DNA of 64,000 nucleotides from Tolumonas sp008015085 (GCA_029265125.1 JAJUJX010000001.1:434001-498000), one strand, 5' to 3'. Shown: positions 35,126 through 43,990, counted from the first letter of the stretch. Numbers and translations are program-made. The notes: a model not told the origin generated them from the sequence alone.

Positions 35126-35133
35126 GGAAGCTC

Positions 35134-36264
35134 CTATCGGTTTATGGTGCGTAAAATAACAAATTTACTGTTGCTGGCAATACATTCCGCACCACCAAAC
35201 AGACGTTTTAGTTTAATGTGATAATTCAGATGGCGATTACCGACAATCCAGAGTTCTCCGCCCCGTTTCAGGCAACGTTTGGCATCTTTAAACATCTGCC
35301 AGGCAATCTCGTCCGTGATGGTTTGTAATTGATGGAACGGTGGATTACACAGGATCACATCGATGCTGTTACTCTCGATACCATTTAGTGAATGGCCGGT
35401 TGTGAACTGACAGCGGGCCAGATCCTGCGGACGGTTTTTTTCCACATTCAGCTGGCTGGATGCAACCGCCATAAATGATTCATCCAGAAAAAGAATCTCT
35501 GCTTCCGGATTATATTCCAGCGCCATTAAGCCCAGCACACCGTTGCCACAGCCTAGATCAACGATACAGCCTTTTTTCTGGCGAGGCAGATGTTGCAGCA
35601 TAAAGCGGGCACCGATATCCAGTGAAGAGCGGGAAAAAACGTTGGCATGATTGGCAATCTGATAATCGGTGTCTTCCAGCGGCCAGACGTTTGGATAGGG
35701 GTTGGCTACAACTGGCTTATTTTCCATTTTGGCGTAAATCAGCCGGGCTTTTTTCCACGCCAGCGAAGTCTTGGTTTCACCCAAGATCTGCTCAAACAAT
35801 GCCAATGTCGATGTATGGATCTCTTTTGCTTTTCCGGCGGCAATAATACGGGTTTCTGCTGTCACCACGTCACGCAGGCGCATCAGCTGATATTCCAGCA
35901 TGGCCAGTGTTTTCGGTACTTTGATAATGACCAACGCCGGAGCCGTGGGTAATGGCGCTAGTACATCCTGAAGATGCAGATGCTGCTCATCCAGTTCATT
36001 GGTTTGCCAGTTGCGGCGGGTAGCTTCCTGACTTAAAAAAGAATCACTGATGGCAACCGGCTGGTAGTCAGCCAGTCCGCAGGCGAGCGCACCAAAACTA
36101 TCATTCAGGATCAGGATTGGCCCTGATAATCCGGCTAATTGCTCTTTGGTCAGTTCACGTAGCAGATATTCATCGGCAGCATCCCATGCCTGCAAATTCT
36201 GATCGAGCGTCGATGGGTAACGGTGCAGAGTTAAACTGCGAGTTTCCAGAGTTAACAGGTTCAT
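35134..36264 (-). CDS. rlmG: 23S rRNA m2G1835 methyltransferase
   Basis: A 376-residue SAM-dependent methyltransferase (E. coli RlmG 378) that modifies G1835 of 23S rRNA. It has a degenerate N-terminal methyltransferase-like half and a catalytic C-terminal half with VDLGCGNGVLGLMAL (SAM site) and ILCNPPFHQ (the NPPF catalytic motif). FSRSSLDIGARFMLQHLP also matches RlmG. First gene of rlmG-yajG-ppiA. Confidence 0.95.
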   Translation of the reverse strand: MNLLTLETRSLTLHRYPSTLDQNLQAWDAADEYLLRELTKEQLAGLSGPILILNDSFGALACGLADYQPVAISDSFLSQEATRRNWQTNELDEQHLHLQDVLAPLPTAPALVIIKVPKTLAMLEYQLMRLRDVVTAETRIIAAGKAKEIHTSTLALFEQILGETKTSLAWKKARLIYAKMENKPVVANPYPNVWPLEDTDYQIANHANVFSRSSLDIGARFMLQHLPRQKKGCIVDLGCGNGVLGLMALEYNPEAEILFLDESFMAVASSQLNVEKNRPQDLARCQFTTGHSLNGIESNSIDVILCNPPFHQLQTITDEIAWQMFKDAKRCLKRGGELWIVGNRHLNYHIKLKRLFGGAECIASNSKFVILRTINR

Positions 36265-36499
36265 ACTGCATCCATTTTATTAAAGTCGCGCTATTCTACC
36301 TGTCTGCTTGATGGAGACCAATCAACTACAAGATAAAAAGCCGCGTATGGATCGGTTACTGCCCGGAGCGAATAGGGTCGCGCGGCATTAACTCATCGCT
36401 CCGGCCAAATGTGCCATTGCAGAATCAACGATAGTCACCAGATCTAACTGACTTATCTGTGCAGCGGTGTCTGCGAAATGACTCTCTGCAGATTAGGAA

Positions 36500-36527
36500 G
36501 ATAAATAAAGAAACGGGGGATCCCCCG
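36500..36527 (-). terminator. Terminator of the DUF3606 gene
   Basis: Read on the minus strand, the 14-base palindrome CGGGGGATCCCCCG (36514-36527) is followed by TTTCTTTATTTA. The CCGGC-TTT-GCCGG repeat unit sits immediately before it and probably strengthens the stop. Confidence 0.7.
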
Positions 36528-36545
36528 GCTTTGCCGGAGGATACT
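36524..36545 (+). repeat. Short CCGGC-TTT-GCCGG repeat unit, copy 2
   Basis: Identical over 22 bases to 3393-3414. Here it lies at the end of the DUF3606 transcript, next to a second hairpin. Confidence 0.6.
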
Positions 36546-36577
36546 TACTATTTGTTAATAGCTTGTCAGAGTGCTGA

Positions 36578-36763
36578 TTAATGATGTGATTCAATATATT
36601 CCCGTACTGCAGAACCTGTTCCGCCGACGGCACGAATCGCGGCGGCCAGTTCGCGATCTGTGCAGCCGAGCTCTTTGCACCAATGGCGGTAATCGCTCTT
36701 ATTGTGTGTATCAATTGTCTTGTTATCCAGTGGATGACCTGATTTCACTTTCTTGCTTGCCAT
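36578..36763 (-). CDS. Small DUF3606 protein
   Basis: A 61-residue basic protein; KKVKSGHPLDNKTIDTHNKSDYRHWCKELGC followed by ELAAAIRAVGGTGSAVREYIE fits the DUF3606 family of small bacterial proteins of unknown function, probably a short helix-turn-helix-like fold. The ATG at 36763 has AGGAG upstream. It is divergent from bolA, with a 15-base palindrome between them. Confidence 0.8.
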   Translation of the reverse strand: MASKKVKSGHPLDNKTIDTHNKSDYRHWCKELGCTDRELAAAIRAVGGTGSAVREYIESHH

Positions 36764-36833
36764 GATTAACTCCTGTGGAGAAAAGAACAGACTAAACATG
36801 GCACCGCTGATTTTTTCCGGCAATGTGTTCTTT

Positions 36834-36848
36834 TTTACATGATGTAAA
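36834..36848. promoter_or_regulatory. 15-base palindrome between DUF3606 gene and bolA
   Basis: TTTACAT-G-ATGTAAA is perfectly symmetrical, 100 bases before bolA and 71 before the DUF3606 start. It matches no operator I recognise (not Fur, FNR, CRP, LexA or ArgR). Confidence 0.45.
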
Positions 36849-36947
36849 TATGAACATATTTTCTCTATTAACCCTGCATTTCTCCGGGTTGTATGTCATT
36901 ACTTAATCGTTATGCTGTCGGCCAGAATAGTGATGAGGAATAAAAAT

Positions 36948-37256
36948 ATGTCGATGCAAACATATATCGAGCAAACCTTACAAGACGGGCTGAAACCAGA
37001 CTGGTTGTCAGTAATCAACGAAAGCTATTTGCATCGCTCAAGCGGGCCGGATGCTGAAAGTCATTTTAAAGTCGTAGTGGTGAGCTCGATTTTCGAGGGA
37101 GAACGACTGGTTGCTCGACATCGTCGGGTAAATTCATTGTTGGCAGAGGCTTTGCAACATAGTATTCATGCGTTGGCGTTGCATACCTACACGCCGGCAG
37201 AATGGCTGGCGAGGGGAGAGCAACTGCCTGATTCAACAAAATGTGCCGGACACTAA
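36948..37256 (+). CDS. bolA: BolA family protein
   Basis: A 102-residue BolA protein. The core pattern ESYLHRSSGPDAESHFKVVVVSSIFEGERLVARHRRVNSLL with the conserved His residues and C-terminal IHALALHTYTPAEW is diagnostic. BolA proteins pair with monothiol glutaredoxins to handle [2Fe-2S] clusters and affect morphology in stationary phase. The ATG at 36948 has GAGGAA eight bases upstream. apbE starts 27 bases after its stop. Confidence 0.93.
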   Translation: MSMQTYIEQTLQDGLKPDWLSVINESYLHRSSGPDAESHFKVVVVSSIFEGERLVARHRRVNSLLAEALQHSIHALALHTYTPAEWLARGEQLPDSTKCAGH

Positions 37257-37283
37257 GCTCCGGTAATGGCAGGAGAAGTTGAT

Positions 37284-38321
37284 ATGCTGTGGAATAAAGT
37301 CGGAATTGTGGCTGTCGCGTTGTCTGTATTACTGGGATGTGAAAATCAGGCTTCAGAAAATCCGATGTTAGAGATCCATGGCCGCACGATGGGGACGTTT
37401 TATGGTGTCAAAGTGGTTGGTGATTTTCCCGGGGGGCAAGCTGCTTTGCAGTCTGAGGTCGATGCTCTACTGAAACACTACAATGATGAAATTTCCACTT
37501 ATGATCCGAATTCTTCATTATCAAAATTCAATCAATCGACCTCTTTAAAACCATTTCCGGTCTCGCAGGATATGGCCGATATCGTGATCAGCGCAGTACG
37601 AACAGGTGAACGAACTCACGGCGTGCTGGATGTAACGGTTGGGCCATTGGTCAATTTATGGGGTTTCGGGCCGGATAAACGGCCGATTAAAACGCCTACC
37701 GACCAACAGATTGCGGCTGCGCGTAAACGGGTCGGTATCGATCGTTTGCATGTTGAGGTTAGCGCAGATCATGCCACATTACGCAAAGATGTTCCGGAGC
37801 TGTATGTCGATCTCTCTACCGTGGGCGAAGGCTTTGGTGCTGATAAAGTAGCCGAGTTTCTTGAATCAAAAGGGGTACACAATTATTTGGTTGAGATTGC
37901 CGGTGCTTCCCGCAGCCGAGGTCTGAATGCCAAAGGGGATCCCTGGAAACTGGCAATTCAGAAACCGACTGACGAAATCGAAGATGTTCAGGCGATTGTC
38001 AGACCAGATGGCCGAGCTGTCAGTACATCCGGCAGTTACCGTAACTATTTTAAGATAGATGGAAAACGCTACTCCCATATCATCGACCCGGTTACCGGCA
38101 AGCCCATTACGCATGATCTGGTTTCTGCCACCGTCATTGCTTCGACGGCGCTGGAAGCAGACGGTTTGGATACTGCGCTGATGGTTATGGGGCCGGAAAA
38201 AGCACTGGCGTTTGCACAAGAGAATAATCTGGCGGTGTATCTGGTCAGTAAAACCGATACCGGCTTTAAAGCAACCTATTCCGATGCATTTAAGCCTTAT
38301 CTGGTAAAACCGAGTTCTTAA
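37284..38321 (+). CDS. apbE: FAD:protein FMN transferase (ApbE lipoprotein)
   Basis: A 345-residue lipoprotein (lipobox LLGC, Cys about 18). ApbE attaches FMN to threonine of periplasmic flavoproteins such as NqrB/NqrC and RnfD/RnfG. Motifs: GRTMGTFYGVK, STYDPNSSLSKFN, YVDLSTVGEGFGADKV, HIIDPVTGKPI and ALEADGLDTALMVMG, the last carrying the Mg2+-binding Asp. AGGAG precedes ATG 37284. No Nqr or Rnf genes are in the window; it probably shares a transcript with bolA. Confidence 0.95.
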   Translation: MLWNKVGIVAVALSVLLGCENQASENPMLEIHGRTMGTFYGVKVVGDFPGGQAALQSEVDALLKHYNDEISTYDPNSSLSKFNQSTSLKPFPVSQDMADIVISAVRTGERTHGVLDVTVGPLVNLWGFGPDKRPIKTPTDQQIAAARKRVGIDRLHVEVSADHATLRKDVPELYVDLSTVGEGFGADKVAEFLESKGVHNYLVEIAGASRSRGLNAKGDPWKLAIQKPTDEIEDVQAIVRPDGRAVSTSGSYRNYFKIDGKRYSHIIDPVTGKPITHDLVSATVIASTALEADGLDTALMVMGPEKALAFAQENNLAVYLVSKTDTGFKATYSDAFKPYLVKPSS

Positions 38322-38355
38322 TATTTTTCTGCCTTGTGGCGATCTTCATAAAAAC

Positions 38356-38401
38356 ATGACCAGACTGCGGAAATTTGCTGTGGTCTGGTCATTATCTTTT
38401 T
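38356..38401 (+). terminator. apbE terminator
   Basis: Ten-base-pair stem ATGACCAGAC/GTCTGGTCAT with a 17-base loop and TATCTTTTT tail. Confidence 0.85.
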
Positions 38402-38441
38402 AGGATAGGTGCCCTGAACTTATATGTTATGGGTAACAATC

Positions 38442-39350
38442 ATGATTTCTCGTGTCGATGCAGTACCAGGCGGTTTTCAGTTATCGGAGTTTATTCAGGG
38501 GTATTGGCGGTTAGCAGACTGGAAAATGTCGCGGTCGCAAATTCTGGATTTTCTCAAACAGCATCTGGATTTGGGGATCAGCTCTGTCGATCATGCCGAT
38601 ATCTACGGTAATTACAGCTGTGAGCAGCTGTTTGGTGAAGCATTAGCGCTGGAGCCGGCATTACGCCAGCAGATCGAAATCGTCACGAAATGCGATATCA
38701 AGCTGTTATCGGATAAATATCCGCAGCGCACAGTGAAGCATTACGATACCTCGGCAGCGCATATCCTTGCTTCTGTTGAAAACTCGCTGCGGAATCTACA
38801 TACCGATTATCTGGACTTGTTGCTGATCCATCGTCCTGATCCGCTGATGAATGCCGATGAAGTCGCGCAGACCTTCCAGCAATTAAAAGCCTGCGGTAAG
38901 GTTCGTCACTTCGGCGTCTCAAATTTCACTCCTTATCAGTTTGATCTGCTGCAATCGCGTCTGGATTTCCCGCTGGTGACCAATCAGGTGGAAGTGAACC
39001 CGATCAATCTGTTTGCTCTGCATGACGGCACTCTCGATCAAATACAGATGAAGCGTATTCGTCCGATGATCTGGTCTGCACTGGGTGGCGGACAGATTTT
39101 CACTGCCGAAACCGAGCAGGCTCACCGGTTGCGCACGGTGCTGGGCAATATCAGTGAAGAACTCGGCGGTGCCGGTTTGGATCAGGTGATTTATGCTTGG
39201 TTACTGAAGCTTCCATGCCAGCCATTACCAATCATTGGGTCTGGTAATATTGAGCGTGTGCGTGCTGCGGTGGCGGCTAAAGAGCTTTCGCTGACGCGTG
39301 AACAATGGTTCCAGATTTGGCAGGCATCTAAAGGTCACGAAGTAGCCTGA
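38442..39350 (+). CDS. ydhF: Aldo/keto reductase, YdhF-like
   Basis: About 302 residues, TIM-barrel NADPH-dependent reductase. The catalytic Tyr is in VDHADIYGNY; LLIHRPDPLMNADEVA and GKVRHFGVSNFTPYQ are AKR signatures shared with E. coli YdhF, as is LPIIGSGNIERVRAAV for cofactor binding. The substrate is unknown. I prefer ATG 38442, which aligns with the E. coli start; ATG 38424 is possible and neither has a good Shine-Dalgarno. Confidence 0.9.
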   Translation: MISRVDAVPGGFQLSEFIQGYWRLADWKMSRSQILDFLKQHLDLGISSVDHADIYGNYSCEQLFGEALALEPALRQQIEIVTKCDIKLLSDKYPQRTVKHYDTSAAHILASVENSLRNLHTDYLDLLLIHRPDPLMNADEVAQTFQQLKACGKVRHFGVSNFTPYQFDLLQSRLDFPLVTNQVEVNPINLFALHDGTLDQIQMKRIRPMIWSALGGGQIFTAETEQAHRLRTVLGNISEELGGAGLDQVIYAWLLKLPCQPLPIIGSGNIERVRAAVAAKELSLTREQWFQIWQASKGHEVA

Positions 39351-39388
39351 TCCTCTTGCTTGCAGGAAGCAGTCTGACAGGATAAACT

Positions 39389-39420
39389 TACAATCACTGT
39401 GTTTATATACAGTGATTGTA
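39389..39420. promoter_or_regulatory. LexA (SOS) box at dinB
   Basis: CACTGTGTTTATATACAGTG (39395-39414) fits the SOS-box consensus CTGT-N8-ACAG and sits in a larger dyad with 12-base arms that ends on the A of the dinB ATG. LexA would block transcription of dinB until DNA damage. A possible -10 (TATATA, 39404-39409) lies inside it. Confidence 0.9.
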
Positions 39421-40475
39421 TGAGAAAAATTATCCACGTTGATATGGACTGCTTCTTTGCGGCAGTAGAAATGCGCGATAACCCCGCGCTGGTTTCGCTG
39501 CCGCTTGCGATCGGCAGCCCTGCAGAACGCCGGGGTGTGATCGCCACCTGTAATTATGTTGCCCGTCGCTATGGGGTTCGCTCTGCCATGGCGACAGCCC
39601 ATGCGTTCCGGCTTTGCCCTCGTCTGGTGTTGTTGCCTGGGCGAATGTCCGTCTATCGTGATGTTTCCCGTCAGGTGATGCAGATATTTTCCCGATACAG
39701 TCAGATCATTGAGCCTGTTTCGATTGATGAAGCCTATCTGGATGTATCCGATTCTTCACTGTATCAGGGAAGTGCCACTCGGATTGCCGAAGCGATCCGC
39801 GCTGATATTCTCAATGAGTTGCAACTTACAGCTTCTGCTGGTGTGGCGCCGAATAAATTTCTGGCCAAGATTGCCTCAGAGCAGAATAAGCCTGATGGAT
39901 TGTTTGTGCTTTCTCCGGCAGATGTGCCTGAATTTGTTCAGCAGTTAGCGTTATCCCGCATCCCCGGCATCGGTGCTAAAACCGCAGAACGCCTGGCACA
40001 ATTGGGTTTGCATACCTGTGCTGATGTGCAGCGTTTCCCTCGGCGGCAATTACTGTATCTGTTGGGCAAAACCGGGATGCTGTTGCTGGAACGGGCATAT
40101 GGCATTGATGATCGCTGTTTGCAAACTTCCAGAGAGCGTAAATCGGTTGGCGTAGAAACGACCTTCCCCGTTGATATTGTACTCGAAGAGGAAGGGCATG
40201 CCCGTTTACCGGAGCTGCTCTCTGAGTTGGCTAAACGCTTGCAACGCCGTGAATGGCACGGACAGATTGTCCGTCAGGGTGTGAAGATCAAATTCTCCGA
40301 TTTTCATCAGACGACAGTGGAGCGTTCGGTGCAGCAGTTTTCTCCGCAATTATACGATGAATTGCTGCACGAAGCCTGGCTGCGGGGCGGAGGTAAGCCG
40401 GTGCGGCTGGTTGGGATTAATATCGGTTTGCCCGAAACTACAAACACATTGCAGTTGCCGCTGGATTTGCAATAA
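39420..40475 (+). CDS. dinB: DNA polymerase IV
   Basis: A 351-residue Y-family translesion polymerase. Catalytic segments: IIHVDMDCFFAAVEMRDNP (Asp and steric-gate Phe), SIDEAYLDVS, SAGVAPNKFLAKIASEQNKP and the helix-hairpin-helix RIPGIGAKTAERLAQLG. The C-terminus ends QLPLDLQ, a beta-clamp binding motif. The start at 39420 matches E. coli DinB (MRKIIHVDMDCFF), yet no Shine-Dalgarno precedes it because the LexA box occupies that place. Confidence 0.97.
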   Translation: MRKIIHVDMDCFFAAVEMRDNPALVSLPLAIGSPAERRGVIATCNYVARRYGVRSAMATAHAFRLCPRLVLLPGRMSVYRDVSRQVMQIFSRYSQIIEPVSIDEAYLDVSDSSLYQGSATRIAEAIRADILNELQLTASAGVAPNKFLAKIASEQNKPDGLFVLSPADVPEFVQQLALSRIPGIGAKTAERLAQLGLHTCADVQRFPRRQLLYLLGKTGMLLLERAYGIDDRCLQTSRERKSVGVETTFPVDIVLEEEGHARLPELLSELAKRLQRREWHGQIVRQGVKIKFSDFHQTTVERSVQQFSPQLYDELLHEAWLRGGGKPVRLVGINIGLPETTNTLQLPLDLQ

Positions 40476-40477
40476 AA

Positions 40478-40506
40478 AAAGCCTGCTCTTGCGAAACAGG
40501 CTGTTT
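40478..40506. terminator. Bidirectional terminator dinB/eptA
   Basis: Stem AGCCTG/CAGGCT between the convergent genes. The minus-strand reading ends in seven T (strong, for eptA), the plus strand in GTTT (weak, for dinB). Confidence 0.82.
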
Positions 40507-40523
40507 AGCATGCTGGCTTGGCT

Positions 40524-42161
40524 CTATTTCGCCATGCAGGAAGCAAACATATCCAGCGAACCATCATAAACACTGGTTTTCACATCCAGCAGACCTAAGA
40601 CCGAATGGAACAGGTTATCCTGCGAGAAAGCATCGTTAGCTTTACGTTTCATACAACCTTTATCCAGCTTCATGCGTTCCAGAAAGCTTGGTGAGAACCA
40701 CTGTACGGCACCGATATGAGTTTGTTCTTCCGGTGCAATCATATATGGCGCAGCATGCAGATAAATGCCTTTTTCACCGGTAGATTCACCGTGGTCGGCC
40801 ATATACAACATCGCAGTATCAAAACGCTGATCATTTTTCTGCAGCAGTTTGATCACCTGACTTAACACATAATCGCTATACACAATGGTATTGTCATATG
40901 CGTTGATCAGTTCCTGACGTGGGCAATCCTGCAATTGGTTGGTACGGCATTCCGGCAGGAATTTTTTGAATTTCTCGGGTGAGCGCAGGTAATAGGCCGG
41001 GCCGTGACTGCCTTTCATGTGCAAGACAATGACACCGTCATTGTTAAGCTTGTCCAGATAATCCTGCAGCTGATAGAGCAGGATCTCATCGAAACATTCG
41101 CCATCCTGACACAAACCCGGCACTTTCATATCCTGCACATTTTGCTCACCGATCCGCACGGCAACACCACGACTGCTGGAGTTGTTATCCCGCCATAACA
41201 TATCAAAACCGGCGTGTTTCAATACATCCACCAGGTTTTCACTGCGTTTGGCTTTGCTGTCGCTGTAATCTTCCCGGGCAAATTTAGAGAACATGCAAGG
41301 CACAGAAACGGCGGTTTCAGTACCACAGGAGCTGACATTGGTGTAATTGATGATGTCTAGTTTACTGAGTTCAGGATTCGTCTCCCGCTGATAGCCGTTC
41401 AGACTGAATTCACTGGCACGAGCCGCTTCACCGACGACAAGTACGGTCAGTACTTTTTTCTGCGCTGGAGCAGTCAGTTTATCGCCTTTTTTCGCATCTT
41501 CCCCCAATGGGGTAACGACCAGTTTTCCCCCCTGAAGATTGCTGCGTATATAAGATTCGATAGCTCCCACATAGTTAACCGGCACAATCATATGACGGAT
41601 ATAGGTGTTATTACGGGCAAACGATGCGATATCGACGTAATAGGCGGCGGCCACGCCGCCACTGATCACCAGTGTTACGACCAGCGTCAGTAATTTGTAG
41701 CCTAGTTCACGAGTGAAAGATGCGTACTGAATTTTGCTTTTCAGTACCAGGATCATCGGTAGCACGCCCAGTAACAGCAGATAAATTGCCATTTTCGGAC
41801 TGAGTAGTTCGCCGGCTTCCCGCGGGTCGGTCATCAGCGTGTTACGGATCATCTCACGATCAATCACCACACCATAGCTATCCATAAAATAGGCTGTGGT
41901 AGCGGCGCCGAGTAATAATACCGACAACAGCGGTTTAAATATCCACGGTAACAGTAGCAACGAGAGGATCTGATTTAGCCAGGTGATCAGCAATACATAA
42001 AGCGCGGCCAGAAAGAGCAGGCTATGCCAGCTATCAGAACCAACCGCTTTAAAGGCAGCAGACCAAAATGAAAAATTGGTAAAGGTAATAAAAAACCACG
42101 CCGCCAGTAGGATCTGGCGGGAGGGTGATATCGGTAAAGAGATGCGACGCAATAAATTCAT
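40524..42161 (-). CDS. eptA: Lipid A phosphoethanolamine transferase (EptA type)
   Basis: A 545-residue inner-membrane enzyme (E. coli EptA 547): five N-terminal helices to about residue 180, then a periplasmic sulfatase-fold domain. The nucleophile is Thr281 in SSCGTETAVSVPCMFS; Zn2+-site elements include VVGEAARAS, HMKGSHGPAYYLR and ADHGESTGE, with paired cysteines. It adds phosphoethanolamine to lipid A, lowering affinity for cationic peptides such as polymyxin. The ATG at 42161 is four bases after the pepD stop, so the gene is probably in an operon with pepD. No PmrAB-type regulator is adjacent. Confidence 0.9.
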   Translation of the reverse strand: MNLLRRISLPISPSRQILLAAWFFITFTNFSFWSAAFKAVGSDSWHSLLFLAALYVLLITWLNQILSLLLLPWIFKPLLSVLLLGAATTAYFMDSYGVVIDREMIRNTLMTDPREAGELLSPKMAIYLLLLGVLPMILVLKSKIQYASFTRELGYKLLTLVVTLVISGGVAAAYYVDIASFARNNTYIRHMIVPVNYVGAIESYIRSNLQGGKLVVTPLGEDAKKGDKLTAPAQKKVLTVLVVGEAARASEFSLNGYQRETNPELSKLDIINYTNVSSCGTETAVSVPCMFSKFAREDYSDSKAKRSENLVDVLKHAGFDMLWRDNNSSSRGVAVRIGEQNVQDMKVPGLCQDGECFDEILLYQLQDYLDKLNNDGVIVLHMKGSHGPAYYLRSPEKFKKFLPECRTNQLQDCPRQELINAYDNTIVYSDYVLSQVIKLLQKNDQRFDTAMLYMADHGESTGEKGIYLHAAPYMIAPEEQTHIGAVQWFSPSFLERMKLDKGCMKRKANDAFSQDNLFHSVLGLLDVKTSVYDGSLDMFASCMAK

Positions 42162-42165
42162 CTGG

Positions 42166-43626
42166 TTACTCTTGTTTGGTTGGAATAGCCGAGAGCATGG
42201 CGACCAATAATTGCCAGAAACGCTCCACAGCTGGAATATGTACCCGTTCATCCGGGGAATGTGCACCCTGAATGGTTGGTCCGAAAGAGACCATATCCCA
42301 GTGAGGGTATTGGGCTTTGAATAAGCCACACTCCAGTCCGGCATGAATGACCATCAGTTTGGGTAATTCACCGAATAGTTCTTGGTGTTTTTGACGCAGC
42401 AGCGCCAGAGCCGGAGAGGTCGGATCCGGTGCCCAGCCCGGATAAGCGCCATCAAAGATACACTCTGCATTCGCTAGTGCGCACAGTGATGCCGTCATTT
42501 GCTCAACATAATGACGCCCTTCATCATTCAGCGATCGGATCAGACACTGAATATAAACGCCGTCAGCCGTTGTCTGGATCACGCCCAGATTGGTCGATGT
42601 CTCGACAACGCCTTCAATCGCATGGCTCATGCGGATCACGCCATTCGGGCAGGCGACCAGCAGGCGCAGTAAGCGTTGTTGATCGGCGAAAGAAAAACAA
42701 TCCGCTGGCAATTCTGACGCCGACAAACTGATCTGTAAGTGGCTATCGACTTCCTTCAGTTCTGCTTGCAATGTTGCCGCCCGCTCATTGACCAGATGGC
42801 GAACGGCATCGAGTTGTTCTGCGGACACCAGAATGGTTGCTTCTGCTTCACGCGGAATGGCATTACGCAAGGTTCCGCCACTAATGCTGGCCAGACGAAT
42901 ATTGCTGGCTTGCAAATCCAGTAACAGACGGGCCAGTAATTTGTTCGCGTTACCACGATCCTGATGAATGTTGACGCCGGAATGGCCGCCACGCAGCCCT
43001 TTGATCTGCAGTGTAAATGCCTGCCATGCAGCCGGCGCTTGTTCTCGCGCTAATTTAAAGGTGATATTGGCATCTACCCCACCGGCACAGCCCATATAGG
43101 CTTCAGCGTCTTGTTCTGAATCCGTATTCAGCAGAATGTCGCCTTCCAGCCAGCCTGCCTGCAGGCCAAAAGCGCCACCCATACCGGCTTCTTCATCGAC
43201 GGTCAGCAATACCTCCAGCGGGCCATGCTGCACGCTATTGTCAGCCAATACCGCCAGACAAGCCGCGGCACCGATACCATTATCGGCACCTAAGGTCGTA
43301 CCGCGGGCGCGAACCCACTCACCATCGATGTAAGCCTGAATCGGGTCGCGGGTAAAATCGTGCGGTGTATCGGCATTTGCTTGTGGAACCATATCGATAT
43401 GCGCTTGCAGGATCACACCTTTACGGTTTTCAAAACCAGGCGTGGCCGTTTTTTTCAGGATCAGGTTACCGGTAGGGTCGACTTTGACATCGATAGATTG
43501 TGATTTAGCCCATTCCTGGATCCATTGGCTTAATGCCGCTTCATGCTTAGACGGACGCGGGATCTGGCAGAACTTATCGAAAAAGAACCACAGATGAGAA
43601 GGCACCAGTTGTAATAAATCGCTCAT
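42166..43626 (-). CDS. pepD: Aminoacyl-histidine dipeptidase (PepD)
   Basis: A 486-residue M20-family zinc peptidase (E. coli 485). Metal and catalytic motifs: LQAHIDMVP, GTTLGADNGIGAA, LTVDEEAGMGGAFGLQ and NTDSEQDAEAYMGCAGG. It hydrolyses Xaa-His and other dipeptides in the cytoplasm. ATG 43626 has GGAGA upstream and gives the family N-terminus. eptA follows after four bases, an unusual partnership. Confidence 0.95.
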   Translation of the reverse strand: MSDLLQLVPSHLWFFFDKFCQIPRPSKHEAALSQWIQEWAKSQSIDVKVDPTGNLILKKTATPGFENRKGVILQAHIDMVPQANADTPHDFTRDPIQAYIDGEWVRARGTTLGADNGIGAAACLAVLADNSVQHGPLEVLLTVDEEAGMGGAFGLQAGWLEGDILLNTDSEQDAEAYMGCAGGVDANITFKLAREQAPAAWQAFTLQIKGLRGGHSGVNIHQDRGNANKLLARLLLDLQASNIRLASISGGTLRNAIPREAEATILVSAEQLDAVRHLVNERAATLQAELKEVDSHLQISLSASELPADCFSFADQQRLLRLLVACPNGVIRMSHAIEGVVETSTNLGVIQTTADGVYIQCLIRSLNDEGRHYVEQMTASLCALANAECIFDGAYPGWAPDPTSPALALLRQKHQELFGELPKLMVIHAGLECGLFKAQYPHWDMVSFGPTIQGAHSPDERVHIPAVERFWQLLVAMLSAIPTKQE

Positions 43627-43699
43627 GAAGCATTTCTCCAATACATCCAGAGATACGCCGTGCAATATAGTGGCGCATTCTTAAATGAAAATTAATAAT

Positions 43700-43990
43700 T
43701 CAGACGGAACGGCGGAATAGTTGCAGGCCAATAAACAGGACGATGCCGGTAACAACCGAGCTGGCACTGAACAGATACATGACATAATAGGCGTGTTGCA
43801 TCGGATCAGAACTTTCAGGCAACAGATGGATGATACCCCGATTGATCAGCTGATTGATCAATAAAGCGAAAACAGACCATCCGGCAATCCAGGCCATTTT
43901 CTGTTTTTGCGTCCGATGCGGCTGGTTATACATCAGCCCCACCCAGAAACAGAACCAGACGGTAATAAAGATATAAGAAAAAAGCGCCAT
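43700..43990 (-). CDS. Small membrane protein of unknown function
   Basis: A 96-residue hydrophobic protein with three predicted helices (residues 4-22, 33-52, 66-90) separated by a basic loop (QPHRTQKQK). No family recognised. It lies upstream of pepD on the same strand, 73 bases away. The complete hydrophobic layout supports a real gene. Confidence 0.6.
   Translation of the reverse strand: MALFSYIFITVWFCFWVGLMYNQPHRTQKQKMAWIAGWSVFALLINQLINRGIIHLLPESSDPMQHAYYVMYLFSASSVVTGIVLFIGLQLFRRSV

Larger units (their letters stand above)
36265..36577. other. Intergenic region between rlmG and the DUF3606 gene
   Basis: No convincing gene in 313 bases. It holds a nine-base inverted repeat CCGGAGCGA/TCGCTCCGG (36363-36371 and 36396-36404) of unknown meaning, and near its right end a terminator and a short repeat unit listed separately. 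Confidence 0.5.

Noticed and set aside
37800..37920. ApbE apparently lacking the usual DxGGIAKG and GGD motifs
   Set aside because: The variants here (DLSTVGEGFGADKV, AGASRSRGLNAKG) are like those of E. coli ApbE, so this is normal subfamily variation and not loss of function.
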